Source: Stenotrophomonas maltophilia (GTDB lineage: Bacteria > Pseudomonadota > Gammaproteobacteria > Xanthomonadales > Xanthomonadaceae). From it: 64,000 nucleotides of DNA. Location of the stretch: contig NZ_RXLZ01000010.1 of the NCBI RefSeq assembly GCF_003970865.1, positions 29,971-93,970 on the forward strand, given 5' to 3'. Under the pieces are notes generated by a model that was not told where the DNA came from, ran no database searches, and saw only the letters and a program-made list of their open reading frames with translations. Position numbers and translations under genes: made by a program. Positions within the stretch are counted from its first letter, which is position 1. Each line of letters begins with the position of its first letter. This document shows, piece by piece, positions 1 to 7,538 of this stretch.

Positions 1-646
1 GCACGAACAGCGGAATGGTGTTGTGGTAGCTCTTGCTCATCTTGCGGCCGTCCAGGCCGGCCAGGGTGGCCACCTGTTCGTCGATCACCACGTCCGGCAG
101 CGGGAAGTACTCCTTGCCGTACACGTGGTTGAAGCGCTGGGCGAAATCGCGCGCCATCTCGATGTGCTGGATCTGGTCACGGCCCACCGGTACCTGGTTG
201 GCCTTGAAGATGAGGATATCGGCGGCCATCAGCACCGGGTACATGAACAGGCCGGCGCTGACGCCTGCGTCCTCGTCCACGCCTTCCTCGCGGTTCTTGT
301 CCACCGCCGCCTTGTAGGCGTGCGCGCGGTTGAGGATGCCCTTGCTGGCGATGGCGGTCAGGAACCACATCAGCTCGGTGGTCTCGCGGATGTCGCTCTG
401 GCGGTAGAACCACACGTGTTCCGGGTCCAGGCCGCAGGCCAGCCAGCTGGCCGCGATCTCCAGGGTCGCGCGCTGGGTGCGCTGCGGGTCCTGCGATTTG
501 ATCAGGCTGTGCAGGTCGGCCAGGAAGAAGAAGCTCTCGATCCCCGGCGCGCGGCTGGCCGCGATGGCCGGACGGATGGCGCCAACGTAGTTGCCCAGGT
601 GGGGCGTGCCGGAGGGGGTGATGCCGGTAAGGACTCGGGTCGTCAT
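1..646 (-). CDS. trpS: Tryptophanyl-tRNA synthetase, C-terminal part cut by window edge
   Basis: Class I aminoacyl-tRNA synthetase that charges tRNA-Trp with tryptophan in the cytosol. The protein starts [20 protein letters not shown], which carries the HIGH-type signature as TPHLGNY. The KMSKS signature is seen complete near base 40 ([11 protein letters not shown]). About 215 residues are visible, against roughly 330-430 for the family, so the C-terminal part lies outside the window. The ATG at 644-646 gives the usual TrpRS N-terminus. It faces the next gene divergently. Confidence 0.95.
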   Translation of the reverse strand, partial: MTTRVLTGITPSGTPHLGNYVGAIRPAIAASRAPGIESFFFLADLHSLIKSQDPQRTQRATLEIAASWLACGLDPEHVWFYRQSDIRETTELMWFLTAIASKGILNRAHAYKAAVDKNREEGVDEDAGVSAGLFMYPVLMAADILIFKANQVPVGRDQIQHIEMARDFAQRFNHVYGKEYFPLPDVVIDEQVATLAGLDGRKMSKSYHNTIPLFV

Positions 647-754
647 GACTGCGTGGGGTAACCTTCGATGAACGGGGCCAGTTTACCTTGCACGCCACCA
701 ACCCCGTCAGGGCCCGCGGCGCGTTCATTCACGCAACCCCGCTGGAGACGCCCG

Positions 755-1561
755 ATGAAACGCTTGCTGCCCCTGCTGCTGATCCTGCCCCTGGCCGGCT
801 TCCGCCCGGCCCCGATGCCACCGCCGGTGTACGAGGGCGGCCCCGTGCGCATGGCCCTGGTCGACCGCGACCGCGGCACCGAACTGCGCAGCTACCCCGC
901 CGAGGGCCAGCGCTGGGTGGCCGGTGAGCGCGGCCACCGCTACGCCGTACGCCTGTACAACGACAGCCCGCGCCGGGTGCTGGTGGTGCTGTCGGTGGAC
1001 GGCGTCAACGCCATCTCCGGCGAGGATGCCGATCCCTCGCAGACCGGCTACGTGCTCAACCCCGGCCAGCGCGCTGACATCACCGGCTGGCGCAAGAACC
1101 AGGACGAAGTGGCGCAGTTCGTGTTCAGCAGCCCCAGCGGCAGCTATGCCAGCCGCACCGGTCGACCGGACAACATCGGCGTGGTGGGCGTGGCGGTGTT
1201 CGAGGAGGCGCGCCGCTGGTACCCGCAGCCGATCCTGCGCCGTGGCCTGCCAGCACCCGCCCCGGCGGCCGAAGCAGCGGCCGATGCCAGTGCCAACGCC
1301 AGTGCCAGCCGCATCGAGGGTTACGCCAGCAAGTCGCAGGCGCCGGCGCTGGGTACCGGCCACGGCGCACGCGAGCAGTCCTCGGTGCGCGATACCGACT
1401 TCGAACGCGCCAGCCGCAGCCCGGCGCAGGTTCTGCAGCTGCGCTACGACAGCGCCCGCAACCTGCGCGCACGCGGCATCCTGGTGGATTCGCCGTCGCG
1501 CCTGCCGCGCGAACCGCAGGCGTTCCCCAACCGCTACGTGCCGGACCCGCCGGCGCGCTGA
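755..1561 (+). CDS. Uncharacterised secreted protein
   Basis: I do not recognise a named family. The 268-residue product begins MKRLLPLLLILPLAG, a typical Sec signal peptide, so it should be exported. The ATG at 755 has GGAG about 9 bases upstream; an in-frame ATG at 668 lacks a convincing site and would bury the signal peptide. Residues about 20-140 form a compact region (LVDRDRGTELRSYPAEGQRW, then a stretch mentioning VLNPGQRADITGW). The C-terminal half is low-complexity, rich in Ala, Arg and Ser. The gene stands alone between divergent trpS and convergent csbD. Confidence 0.75.
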   Translation: MKRLLPLLLILPLAGFRPAPMPPPVYEGGPVRMALVDRDRGTELRSYPAEGQRWVAGERGHRYAVRLYNDSPRRVLVVLSVDGVNAISGEDADPSQTGYVLNPGQRADITGWRKNQDEVAQFVFSSPSGSYASRTGRPDNIGVVGVAVFEEARRWYPQPILRRGLPAPAPAAEAAADASANASASRIEGYASKSQAPALGTGHGAREQSSVRDTDFERASRSPAQVLQLRYDSARNLRARGILVDSPSRLPREPQAFPNRYVPDPPAR

Positions 1562-1581
1562 TCGCCCGTCCAGACAGCACA

Positions 1582-1608
1582 ACGCCCGCTACCTCTCGGT
1601 GCGGGCGT
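1582..1608 (+). terminator. Hairpin after the secreted-protein gene
   Basis: ACGCCCGC (1582-1589) pairs with GCGGGCGT (1601-1608), and short flanking arms extend the stem. It lies 21 bases after the stop at 1561. No clean T-tract follows, so termination is an inference from position. Confidence 0.35.
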
Positions 1609-1633
1609 CGTGTTGTGGGGGAAACCGTAGCGC

Positions 1634-1855
1634 TTACTTGTAGTCCGGGTAGTCCTTGCTCACGCTGTCCTGGAACTCACGGACTTCCTTCTCGGCGCGG
1701 TCCTTGGCCCAGCCATAACGTTCCTGCAGGCGACCGGCCAGATACTCGGCATTGCCTTCGGCCACATCGAAGTCGTCGTTGGTCAGATCGCCCCACTTGG
1801 CCTGGGCCTTGCCCTTCAGCTGCGACCACTTGCCGGAAATGATATCTTTGTTCAT
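1634..1855 (-). CDS. CsbD family stress-response protein
   Basis: A 73-residue acidic, hydrophilic protein of the CsbD (YjbJ-like) family. The family signature is visible at the N-terminus ([20 protein letters not shown], then [20 protein letters not shown]). CsbD proteins are abundant, poorly understood general-stress proteins of the cytosol. On the coding strand AGGACTCCCAGC precedes the ATG and acts as ribosome-binding site. It lies downstream of, and on the same strand as, the entericidin-like gene, with a strong terminator between them. Confidence 0.9.
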   Translation of the reverse strand: MNKDIISGKWSQLKGKAQAKWGDLTNDDFDVAEGNAEYLAGRLQERYGWAKDRAEKEVREFQDSVSKDYPDYK

Positions 1856-2006
1856 TGCTGGGAGTCCTTGGTTGCAACGGCGTTCTTACCGTGGCTCCAG
1901 CTTCGCGCAGCGGCCGTTGAATACCGGTCAACCGGCAATGAAATAGATGCTCACCTGCTTGAATGGTTCACTCCGCTTGCACAGCCCTGCAGCAGAACGC
2001 GCGCAC

Positions 2007-2038
2007 AAAAAAAGGCCGGGGAAATCCCCGGCCTTTTT
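2007..2038. terminator. Bidirectional intrinsic terminator
   Basis: GGCCGGGG (2014-2021) pairs with CCCCGGCC (2026-2033) around an AAAT loop. A-runs on the left and T-runs on the right make it a terminator on both strands. On the minus strand it ends the entericidin-like transcript and isolates csbD. Confidence 0.85.
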
Positions 2039-2073
2039 CTCTTTCCGTTTTCTCTTTCCGTTCCGTGCAGGGC

Positions 2074-2211
2074 TCAACGGCCCTTCGCGGTGTCCTCGAC
2101 CTTCTCGCCCGCCTTCTGCACGTCCTTGCCGGCACCGGCAATGGTGTTGCAACCGGCCAGCAGGGCCACCGAGAACATCGACAACAGCATCAGGGCAACT
2201 ACGCGCTTCAT
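2074..2211 (-). CDS. Entericidin A/B family lipoprotein
   Basis: A 45-residue lipoprotein with signal peptide MKRVVALMLLSMFSVALLAG followed directly by the lipobox Cys. The mature part (NTIAGAGKDVQKAGEKVEDT) is the classic entericidin sequence: a short, amphipathic helix anchored to the membrane. The start at 2211 is set by AAGGAGAA on the coding strand, just upstream; a longer in-frame reading from 2352 has no such site. Entericidins in enterics act in stationary-phase bacteriolysis control; whether that applies here is unknown. Confidence 0.88.
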   Translation of the reverse strand: MKRVVALMLLSMFSVALLAGCNTIAGAGKDVQKAGEKVEDTAKGR

Positions 2212-2373
2212 GGGCTTCTCCTTGGGTTCACCGCTACACCGCTTCATTCGCGGATGGGATTGTTTCGCTCGGCGGGAGAAGGCCAATGCCCACCGCCGCC
2301 GCGTGAAGTGCAATCTGGCGGCAGACGCGTGGAGCGGGTGTGAACGGATCACAGATCCGTTCAGGCGGAGCCG

Positions 2374-3294
2374 TCAGTCACGCATCAGGGTGGACTTGCC
2401 GAACAGGCTTTCGACCAGGTCCACGGCCAGTTCGGCGGTAGCATTCTGCTTGTCCAGCAAGGGGTTGAGCTCAACGATGTCCAGCGACCCCATGCGCCCG
2501 GTGTCGGCGATCATTTCCATCACCAGCTGCGCCTCACGGTAGTTCACCCCGCCCGGCACGGTGGTGCCCACGCCCGGTGCGATGCTGGGGTCGAGGAAGT
2601 CGACATCGAAGCTGACATGCAGATGGGTGTTCTCGTCGATGCCGGCCAGCGCCGCCTCCACCGTGCGCTTCATGCCGTTCTCGTCGATGTAGCGCATGTC
2701 ATAGACATCCACCTTGTGGGTCTTGATCAGGCGCTTTTCTTCCGGGTCCACCGAGCGGATGCCGATCTGGTGCATCTGCGCCGGGGTGATCGCCGGCACG
2801 GTGCCACCGAGGCGGGTCAATGCATCCGGGCCGAGGCCGCACAGGCAGGCCACCGGCATGCCGTGGATGTTGCCCGACGGGGTGACATCGCTGGTGTTGA
2901 AGTCCGAGTGCGCATCCAGCCACAGCACGCGCAGGGTCTTGCCCTGCTCGCGGCACCAGCGCGCCACCGCAGTGATTGAACCGATGCCCAGGCAGTGGTC
3001 GCCACCGAGCATGATCGGCATGCGGCCGGCCTGCAGTTCGGCGTAGCTGGCTTCCATCAGCGCGTGGTTCCACGCCACCACTTCATCCAGGTGGCGGTAG
3101 CCTTCCACCGGCGCGGTCCATGGGTTGCGCGGGCCATCCAGGTTGCCCAGGTCGCGCACGTCCACACCGCGCGCCTCCAGCGCCTCCGGCAGGCCGGCCA
3201 CGCGCAGCGCTTCCGGCCCCAGCCGGGCACCGCGATGGCCCGCACCCACATCGGTGGGAACGCCAATCAGGGATACGGAGATGGGATGGGCCAT
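2374..3294 (-). CDS. rocF: Arginase
   Basis: A 306-residue ureohydrolase that hydrolyses L-arginine to ornithine and urea in the cytosol. The binuclear manganese ligands are all in place: His100 in MLGGDHCLG, the cluster DAHSDFN (127-133), and DVDFLDPS (230-237). The C-terminal AELAVDLVESLFG is usual for the family. The ATG at 3294 follows GGAGG on the coding strand; an upstream in-frame start at 3372 has no site. The gene is monocistronic as far as can be seen. Confidence 0.93.
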   Translation of the reverse strand: MAHPISVSLIGVPTDVGAGHRGARLGPEALRVAGLPEALEARGVDVRDLGNLDGPRNPWTAPVEGYRHLDEVVAWNHALMEASYAELQAGRMPIMLGGDHCLGIGSITAVARWCREQGKTLRVLWLDAHSDFNTSDVTPSGNIHGMPVACLCGLGPDALTRLGGTVPAITPAQMHQIGIRSVDPEEKRLIKTHKVDVYDMRYIDENGMKRTVEAALAGIDENTHLHVSFDVDFLDPSIAPGVGTTVPGGVNYREAQLVMEMIADTGRMGSLDIVELNPLLDKQNATAELAVDLVESLFGKSTLMRD

Positions 3295-3423
3295 GGGTGC
3301 CTCCTGCGTGGAAAAAGAAGCACAGTCTAGCCAGAGCTGTGTGACACCACTCGCGGCGGTGCAGCAGGACATTGGGATGGCATGATGCCGCGCGGACCCG
3401 ACCGTCCTTCATGGAAGATTGCG

Positions 3424-3771
3424 ATGTCGCCCTTCATCAATACCGCGTGGCCACGCTTTTTCACCGTGGCGCTGCCGATCGCCGTTTTTGCGGTTTTTTT
3501 GAGCAACTCGATCGATGCGTCGCCGAATGGCTGGCTGATGCAGGCGACGCTGCTGCTGGTGCCGTTCTCGACCCTGGTATTCCTCGGGTTGGGTTGGCAG
3601 CGTCTGCGCAAGGCACATGCTGAATATCCGATCCTGAAGAGCGAGCCGCAGCGGATGCTGACGGCGTTGATCGGCAACGTGAAGGTGACCGCGCTGTGGT
3701 TCGGCCTGACCGTCATTGGCATGTTCGCCCTGATGCTGGCGTGGGTGTTGCTGCGAACATCAGGCGGCTGA
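3424..3771 (+). CDS. Small inner-membrane protein, unknown function
   Basis: A 115-residue product with three likely transmembrane segments: FFTVALPIAVFAVFL near the N-terminus, ATLLLVPFSTLVFLGLGW in the middle, and LWFGLTVIGMFALMLAWVLL at the end. GGAAG precedes the ATG at 3424, so I chose it over the in-frame ATGs at 3382 and 3385. No catalytic motif or named family is recognised. Arginase is divergent and the DUF3011 gene convergent. Confidence 0.7.
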   Translation: MSPFINTAWPRFFTVALPIAVFAVFLSNSIDASPNGWLMQATLLLVPFSTLVFLGLGWQRLRKAHAEYPILKSEPQRMLTALIGNVKVTALWFGLTVIGMFALMLAWVLLRTSGG

Positions 3772-3795
3772 CGGAGGTCCCTGCCTGCGACGAAC

Positions 3796-4566
3796 TCAAC
3801 CGCCGCGGCGGCGAACCGGCGTCACGCTCTGCACCTGGCCGTTGTTGCGCATCATGCACAGGAAGCGGCCATCGGGATAATCGATGATGAGTTCCTGGTA
3901 ATCGCTGCCCACCGGCATCTGGGTCACCAGCGTGCCCTGCGCACCCTTGCGCATGTTGCAGGAACCCAGCGCGGTATCGCCCGCCGGCGCGCTGTTGGCT
4001 GCCTTGGACACATTGCGGAACACCGCACGGCAGCCGCCGTTCACCCACACCGAATGCCGCGACAGGCCCCAGTTCTGGCCTTGTTCGCAGCGGGTGTGGC
4101 TGAGCTGGCGCACGATTTCCACGTTGCCACGGGTATCCATGTCGCACGACACCTGCTGCTGGCCGGTGGACTCGCAGGTGACTTCGCGCGGTAGTGCCGT
4201 GTTGTTGTCGTCATCGTGGCGACGGTGGTCGCGATGCTCAGACGGTGCGGGCGTTCCGCTGACACTGACCTGGCAGATGCCATTGGCGCCGCCTCGGCCG
4301 GTGTAGCTGATCTGCGGCGTGCCGTCCTCGTTGCTGCTGATCGACAGCGCGATGCCACTGTTGGCATCGCGTGCTTCGAAGTAGCGGTCGTTGAAGCGCT
4401 TCAGCGTGGCCTCGCGGCCCTGCACGTAGACCGGCCCGCCTTCGTCGGCGTGCACATCGATGCCGCCCGGGCAGCTGGCGTTGAAGAACGGCACGGCGGC
4501 CATGGCCGGGATAACGAAGGCGGTGGACAACAGTGCGACGGTGAGCGACAGGGCATGGCGACGCAT
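3796..4566 (-). CDS. DUF3011 domain-containing exported protein
   Basis: A 256-residue protein with signal peptide MRRHALSLTVALLSTAFVIP. The C-terminal half holds the DUF3011 pattern: CESTGQQQVSCDM, then VEIVRQLSHTRCEQGQNWG, then VWVNGGCRAVF, with its paired Cys residues suiting a disulphide-bonded periplasmic domain. The N-terminal part ends in a His/Asp-rich linker (EHRDHRRHDDDNN). DUF3011 proteins are common in Xanthomonadaceae and have no assigned activity. The start at 4566 was chosen because it begins the signal peptide. Confidence 0.85.
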   Translation of the reverse strand: MRRHALSLTVALLSTAFVIPAMAAVPFFNASCPGGIDVHADEGGPVYVQGREATLKRFNDRYFEARDANSGIALSISSNEDGTPQISYTGRGGANGICQVSVSGTPAPSEHRDHRRHDDDNNTALPREVTCESTGQQQVSCDMDTRGNVEIVRQLSHTRCEQGQNWGLSRHSVWVNGGCRAVFRNVSKAANSAPAGDTALGSCNMRKGAQGTLVTQMPVGSDYQELIIDYPDGRFLCMMRNNGQVQSVTPVRRRGG

Positions 4567-4959
4567 GTGCGGATCCCGAAGGGGCCCAGGATGGGCGTGT
4601 GGCGGCAGTATGCGGTGCAGCGCTGCGGGCTGTCCGTGAGGAATATCAATTTCCGGGTAGCGCGCGTGGGGATTCATGTCTGGTAGGGTGTTCTGGAAGC
4701 CCTGCCGGGGAAGTTAAGCCAGCTTTACTTCCTGGGCCATGAAAGGCCGTGCGACAGCGATGACGCACCAGGATTCATCGTTGGTTGCAGCCCCGCGCGA
4801 AATGTCGCTTCTGGCATTGCGATGCTCGAAACGGGCCAAACGCGATAATTCATTTTTCCTTTCAGATCACCCGATGCCATCGAAACAAACGACTGGCAGG
4901 CGGTGATTTCACGTGCGCATGATGAATCGCCACCTGCAAGGGTGGCCGGGACTTCCAAG
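4567..4959. other. Intergenic, no gene seen
   Basis: No convincing coding region. It holds one hairpin, GGAAGTTAAGC (4709-4719) with GCTTTACTTCC (4722-4732), one mismatch and a 2-base loop, of unknown role. AT-richer bases around 4840-4960 could hold the promoter for the structured leader that follows. Confidence 0.4.
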
Positions 4960-4984
4960 CCCGTTTAATCGAAGCTGTATACGC

Positions 4985-5161
4985 TTGCCAGCCGGCGCCG
5001 TCTTCCCAGAGCGGCGCCGGCTGGCAATCCGTTCGCCGATCGACGGCGGGCGGTGCGTGGGGGCCCCGTGCCCACCGGCTCATCGATTTCCGGTCTTGGA
5101 AGCCACGCATCGCCCGCCACCCTCTTCGGGTGGCACCTCTGTTCCCGACGAGGATGCCCGA
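4985..5161 (+). promoter_or_regulatory. Highly structured leader with alternative stems
   Basis: Three strong stems precede the ATG at 5162. A perfect 16-bp stem joins 4985-5000 with 5012-5027 (11-base loop). A second 16-bp stem joins 5045-5060 (GGCGGGCGGTGCGTGG) with 5103-5118, with one G-U pair. A third, GCCACCC/GGGTGGC (5116-5122 with 5128-5134), shares bases 5116-5118 with the second, so the two compete. Inside the second loop ACCGG can pair with CCGGT. The layout fits an attenuator or riboswitch-like leader, but I match it to no known class. Confidence 0.45.
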
Positions 5162-5569
5162 ATGCCCAAGGCCCATCACCCGTACCTGACCGCCACCCTG
5201 GGCGAGGCTGCCCTGCGCCTGCCGCCCGAACTGGCGCAGCCGTTGGAAGCTGCTTTCGCTGCCGCGAACGAGGCGCCCGCGCCGATCAACCTGCCCGGAT
5301 GCCTGCAGCGCATCCAGGCCGGTGACGCCGCCGATGGACAGCCGTGGCCGGGACCGGCAGGCACACCTGGCGACGCCGTGGCTGCTGCACGCAGGGACCG
5401 CGCCGCAGTGGGCCTGGTGTCGCTGCTGGAGCTGTATCACGCCGCAGAGCGCGTGCGCGTGGACGGGGAAGAGAAAGACGATATCGGCGATGGCACGCGC
5501 GAAGGGCTGATGCTGGCCTGCCGTGGTTTGGCGGAGTATGTGGCGTTGCAGATGGGTGGGACTCAATAA
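5162..5569 (+). CDS. Uncharacterised protein behind a structured leader
   Basis: A 135-residue acidic, Ala-rich protein starting MPKAHHPYLTATLGEAALRL. No family is recognised. The C-terminal half (LVSLLELYHAAERVRVDG, then GTREGLMLACRGLAEYVALQ) looks helical. The start at 5162 is preceded by GAGGATGCCCGA; a longer reading from 4913 would translate the leader hairpins and is rejected. The stop overlaps the next gene as TAATG, so the two are probably translated together. Confidence 0.6.
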   Translation: MPKAHHPYLTATLGEAALRLPPELAQPLEAAFAAANEAPAPINLPGCLQRIQAGDAADGQPWPGPAGTPGDAVAAARRDRAAVGLVSLLELYHAAERVRVDGEEKDDIGDGTREGLMLACRGLAEYVALQMGGTQ

Positions 5570-5973
5570 TGCGGAAAGTTGAGATCCCCGACGCACAGGT
5601 TCAACACGCCGCAACCCCAGCTAACGATTCAGGCAGACCCGCTGCTGGAATGAGCACACCCTACCCAAACCTGAAACCTGCCCTCGTTGAGCTGCGGCTG
5701 GACGAAGTGGATTCGCGTGCAGGCGTTGTTGCCGAGATGATCGCGTCCACCGCACGCCCCATGGCGCGTTCCATGAGTCCTGAACTCATGTGGTACAGCT
5801 TCGTCTTGAATGACAGAGCCATCGCCCGAATCCATCCCGGCACGCGGACAAACTGCACGATCTCATTCATCAACTACGACGGTGCGAAGGATGCGTTCCC
5901 CTGTGGCACATTGGCCGCCTTCGGAGACGGGTCGTCGACAAGAGGGTTGATCCGCATCATCCGGTTTGATTGA
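5569..5973 (+). CDS. Uncharacterised protein coupled to the preceding gene
   Basis: A 134-residue product starting at the ATG that shares its A with the previous stop (TAATG). Lower GC and different codon choice than the neighbouring core genes suggest acquired DNA. The readable core is LVELRLDEVDSRAGVVAEMI, then SPELMWYSFVLNDRAIARIH, with no known motif. No ribosome-binding site is obvious, which would suit reinitiation. It could also be non-coding remnant sequence. Confidence 0.45.
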   Translation: MRKVEIPDAQVQHAATPANDSGRPAAGMSTPYPNLKPALVELRLDEVDSRAGVVAEMIASTARPMARSMSPELMWYSFVLNDRAIARIHPGTRTNCTISFINYDGAKDAFPCGTLAAFGDGSSTRGLIRIIRFD

Positions 5974-6030
5974 ACCTGTCCGCGCCAGACTTTCCGAGAT
6001 CGCCGAGCTTGAGCGAAATGCCCTGATGCT

Positions 6031-6333
6031 TTACACAGCGCTGGCGTGCAATCGCACACCCAGGGCCCGGGTCACCTTCAGGATGGTCGCGAAATCCGGG
6101 CTGCGCTCGCCCGACAGTGCGCGATACAGACTCTCGCGCGACAAGCCCGCCGCACGCGCAACCTTGCTCATGCCCTGAGCGCGAGCGATATCGCCGAGCG
6201 CCTTGGCGATAAATGCAGAATCACCGTCGCTTTCTTCGATGCAGGCGTCGAGATAAGCCGCCATCTCCTCCGGCGTCCGAAGATGCTCGGCCACATCAAA
6301 TGATTTGAGTTCGACTTTTCTCTTGATGGCCAT
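6031..6333 (-). CDS. Addiction-module antidote (HigA-like HTH protein)
   Basis: A 100-residue antitoxin. The C-terminal half is a helix-turn-helix of the addiction-module antidote family (TIGR02684 type): MSKVARAAGLSRESLYRALS, then FATILKVTRALGVRLH. The N-terminal part (VAEHLRTPEEMAAYLDACIE) is the usual toxin-binding stretch. It lies 57 bases downstream of the killer gene on the same strand, the toxin-first order of HigBA-type modules. It probably represses the operon at the palindrome at 6685-6704. Confidence 0.9.
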   Translation of the reverse strand: MAIKRKVELKSFDVAEHLRTPEEMAAYLDACIEESDGDSAFIAKALGDIARAQGMSKVARAAGLSRESLYRALSGERSPDFATILKVTRALGVRLHASAV

Positions 6334-6390
6334 GATGGGCAGCTCCGGTACTTCGGTATTGAGTCGTTTCGCCTGCAGCCAGTTCGATGC

Positions 6391-6678
6391 TCACAGGGCA
6401 CGCGCAATCTCCCTGGCCTTCTCGATATCGCGCTGCTGTGAACCCTTGTCGCCCCCAACCAGGAGAATCACCAACTGCCTGCCGCGCTGGGTGTAGTACA
6501 CGCGGTAACCCGGTCCTGCATCGATACGCAATTCAGAAACGCCATCCGCCAGATAGCGGTGATCACCGGGATGGCCTTCAGCGAGCCGACCGATACGGGC
6601 CAGGATGCGAGCGCGTGCGGTTACGTCCTTGAGAGCGTCAATCCATGTCGCGAACTGACGGGTACGCTGGATCTTCAT
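6391..6678 (-). CDS. Addiction-module killer (RelE/ParE superfamily toxin)
   Basis: A 95-residue basic protein of the phage-derived Gp49-like/HigB group (TIGR02683 type). The diagnostic order is present: FATWIDALKDVTARARILAR, RIGRLAEGHPGDHRYLADGV, SELRIDAGPGYRVYY, and LVILLVGGDKGSQQRDIEKA. Family members are ribosome-dependent or free mRNA interferases. It is the first gene of the pair; the antidote follows. Confidence 0.9.
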   Translation of the reverse strand: MKIQRTRQFATWIDALKDVTARARILARIGRLAEGHPGDHRYLADGVSELRIDAGPGYRVYYTQRGRQLVILLVGGDKGSQQRDIEKAREIARAL

Positions 6679-6684
6679 GGAGAA

Positions 6685-6704
6685 CTGTAGCCTACTGGCT
6701 ACAG
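6685..6704. promoter_or_regulatory. Probable operator of the toxin-antitoxin operon
   Basis: CTGTAGCC (6685-6692) and GGCTACAG (6697-6704) form a perfect 8-bp inverted repeat with a 4-base centre, 7 bases upstream of the toxin start. Position and dyad symmetry fit a binding site for the HTH antidote dimer. Confidence 0.6.
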
Positions 6705-6911
6705 TCTTTCAACTATCGGGAATGCACGCATGGAGCTGTGCTCGGCCTTCCGTCTGGTGCTCCTTCCCTCGCAGCCGACGCCCCCTCTTCTCAAATTGGA
6801 AGGTGGAATCGGGTGCGTTTTCAGTAGCTCATTGTTCACGCGGACCCGATCCGCACTCACAAAATGCTGTGCTAGATTCAAGAGTGTGACATTGGCGCGC
6901 GAGATGCTTTC

Positions 6912-7511
6912 ATGAATGCATGGGTCGAAAAATGCGCTTCTTCATCAAAACGCGGACTTCAGCGCCGCCTCTGGATCACAGCGCGTCGTCGCCTCGCGAT
7001 CGCTATTCCGGCACTTGTGCTGGCAGCATGTTCAACCGCCGTGCCGCCACACCCATCAGATCATCTGAATCAAAGACAGGCCATCAGATCAGGGAGTGAA
7101 ATTGGTATGGAGCGATTCAAGAACGACATCGAGCGATTGTCTAGTGTGCGCTTTGATGATGTCGATGCATTGAGTGAACTTCTCCACACCCGCCTGGGAG
7201 AACCGGCGCGTCAGGACCTCATGGACGAGCGGATCGCAGAACGCGGAATGCTGGGCGACCTTGAGGTGCGGAACATCAGGCTGAGAAGTGCCGTTGACAA
7301 CCCCGCCCTCGCGAACCTGATTTTTGATATCGCGCCACCGAGCATTGCGCTCGAGGAAATGATCTGGGAGAACTCCACCAAACATCCACCTCGACCCGAT
7401 GCGCCGGGCTCCCGCCCTTACTGGACCGCGCAGGTGAACGATGCACAGGTCGTGCTCGGGCTCGCCGCCGATAGCGTGACGCTGACCTACATATCGATCC
7501 GTCAGCGCTGA
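6912..7511 (+). CDS. Putative X-T4SS immunity lipoprotein
   Basis: A 199-residue protein with an N-terminal hydrophobic segment and a lipobox LAAC ending at Cys40 (IAIPALVLAAC), so it should be a periplasmic lipoprotein. The rest is acidic and unrecognised. It lies 27 bases upstream of, and on the same strand as, the metallopeptidase with the XVIPCD tail. In Xanthomonadales, effectors of the antibacterial type IV secretion system are encoded directly after a cognate, often lipidated, immunity protein. That context is the whole basis for this function call. The start at 6912 lacks a strong ribosome-binding site. Confidence 0.65.
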   Translation: MNAWVEKCASSSKRGLQRRLWITARRRLAIAIPALVLAACSTAVPPHPSDHLNQRQAIRSGSEIGMERFKNDIERLSSVRFDDVDALSELLHTRLGEPARQDLMDERIAERGMLGDLEVRNIRLRSAVDNPALANLIFDIAPPSIALEEMIWENSTKHPPRPDAPGSRPYWTAQVNDAQVVLGLAADSVTLTYISIRQR

Positions 7512-7538
7512 TCCCTGTAATTGCGAAGGAGCCGCCGC

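Noticed and set aside
4725..4958. 77-residue frame on the minus strand in the intergenic region
   Set aside because: No ribosome-binding site, no family, and composition of a chance frame.
4913..5161. N-terminal extension of the gene at 5162
   Set aside because: It would translate the long hairpins of the leader and shows no protein-like pattern.
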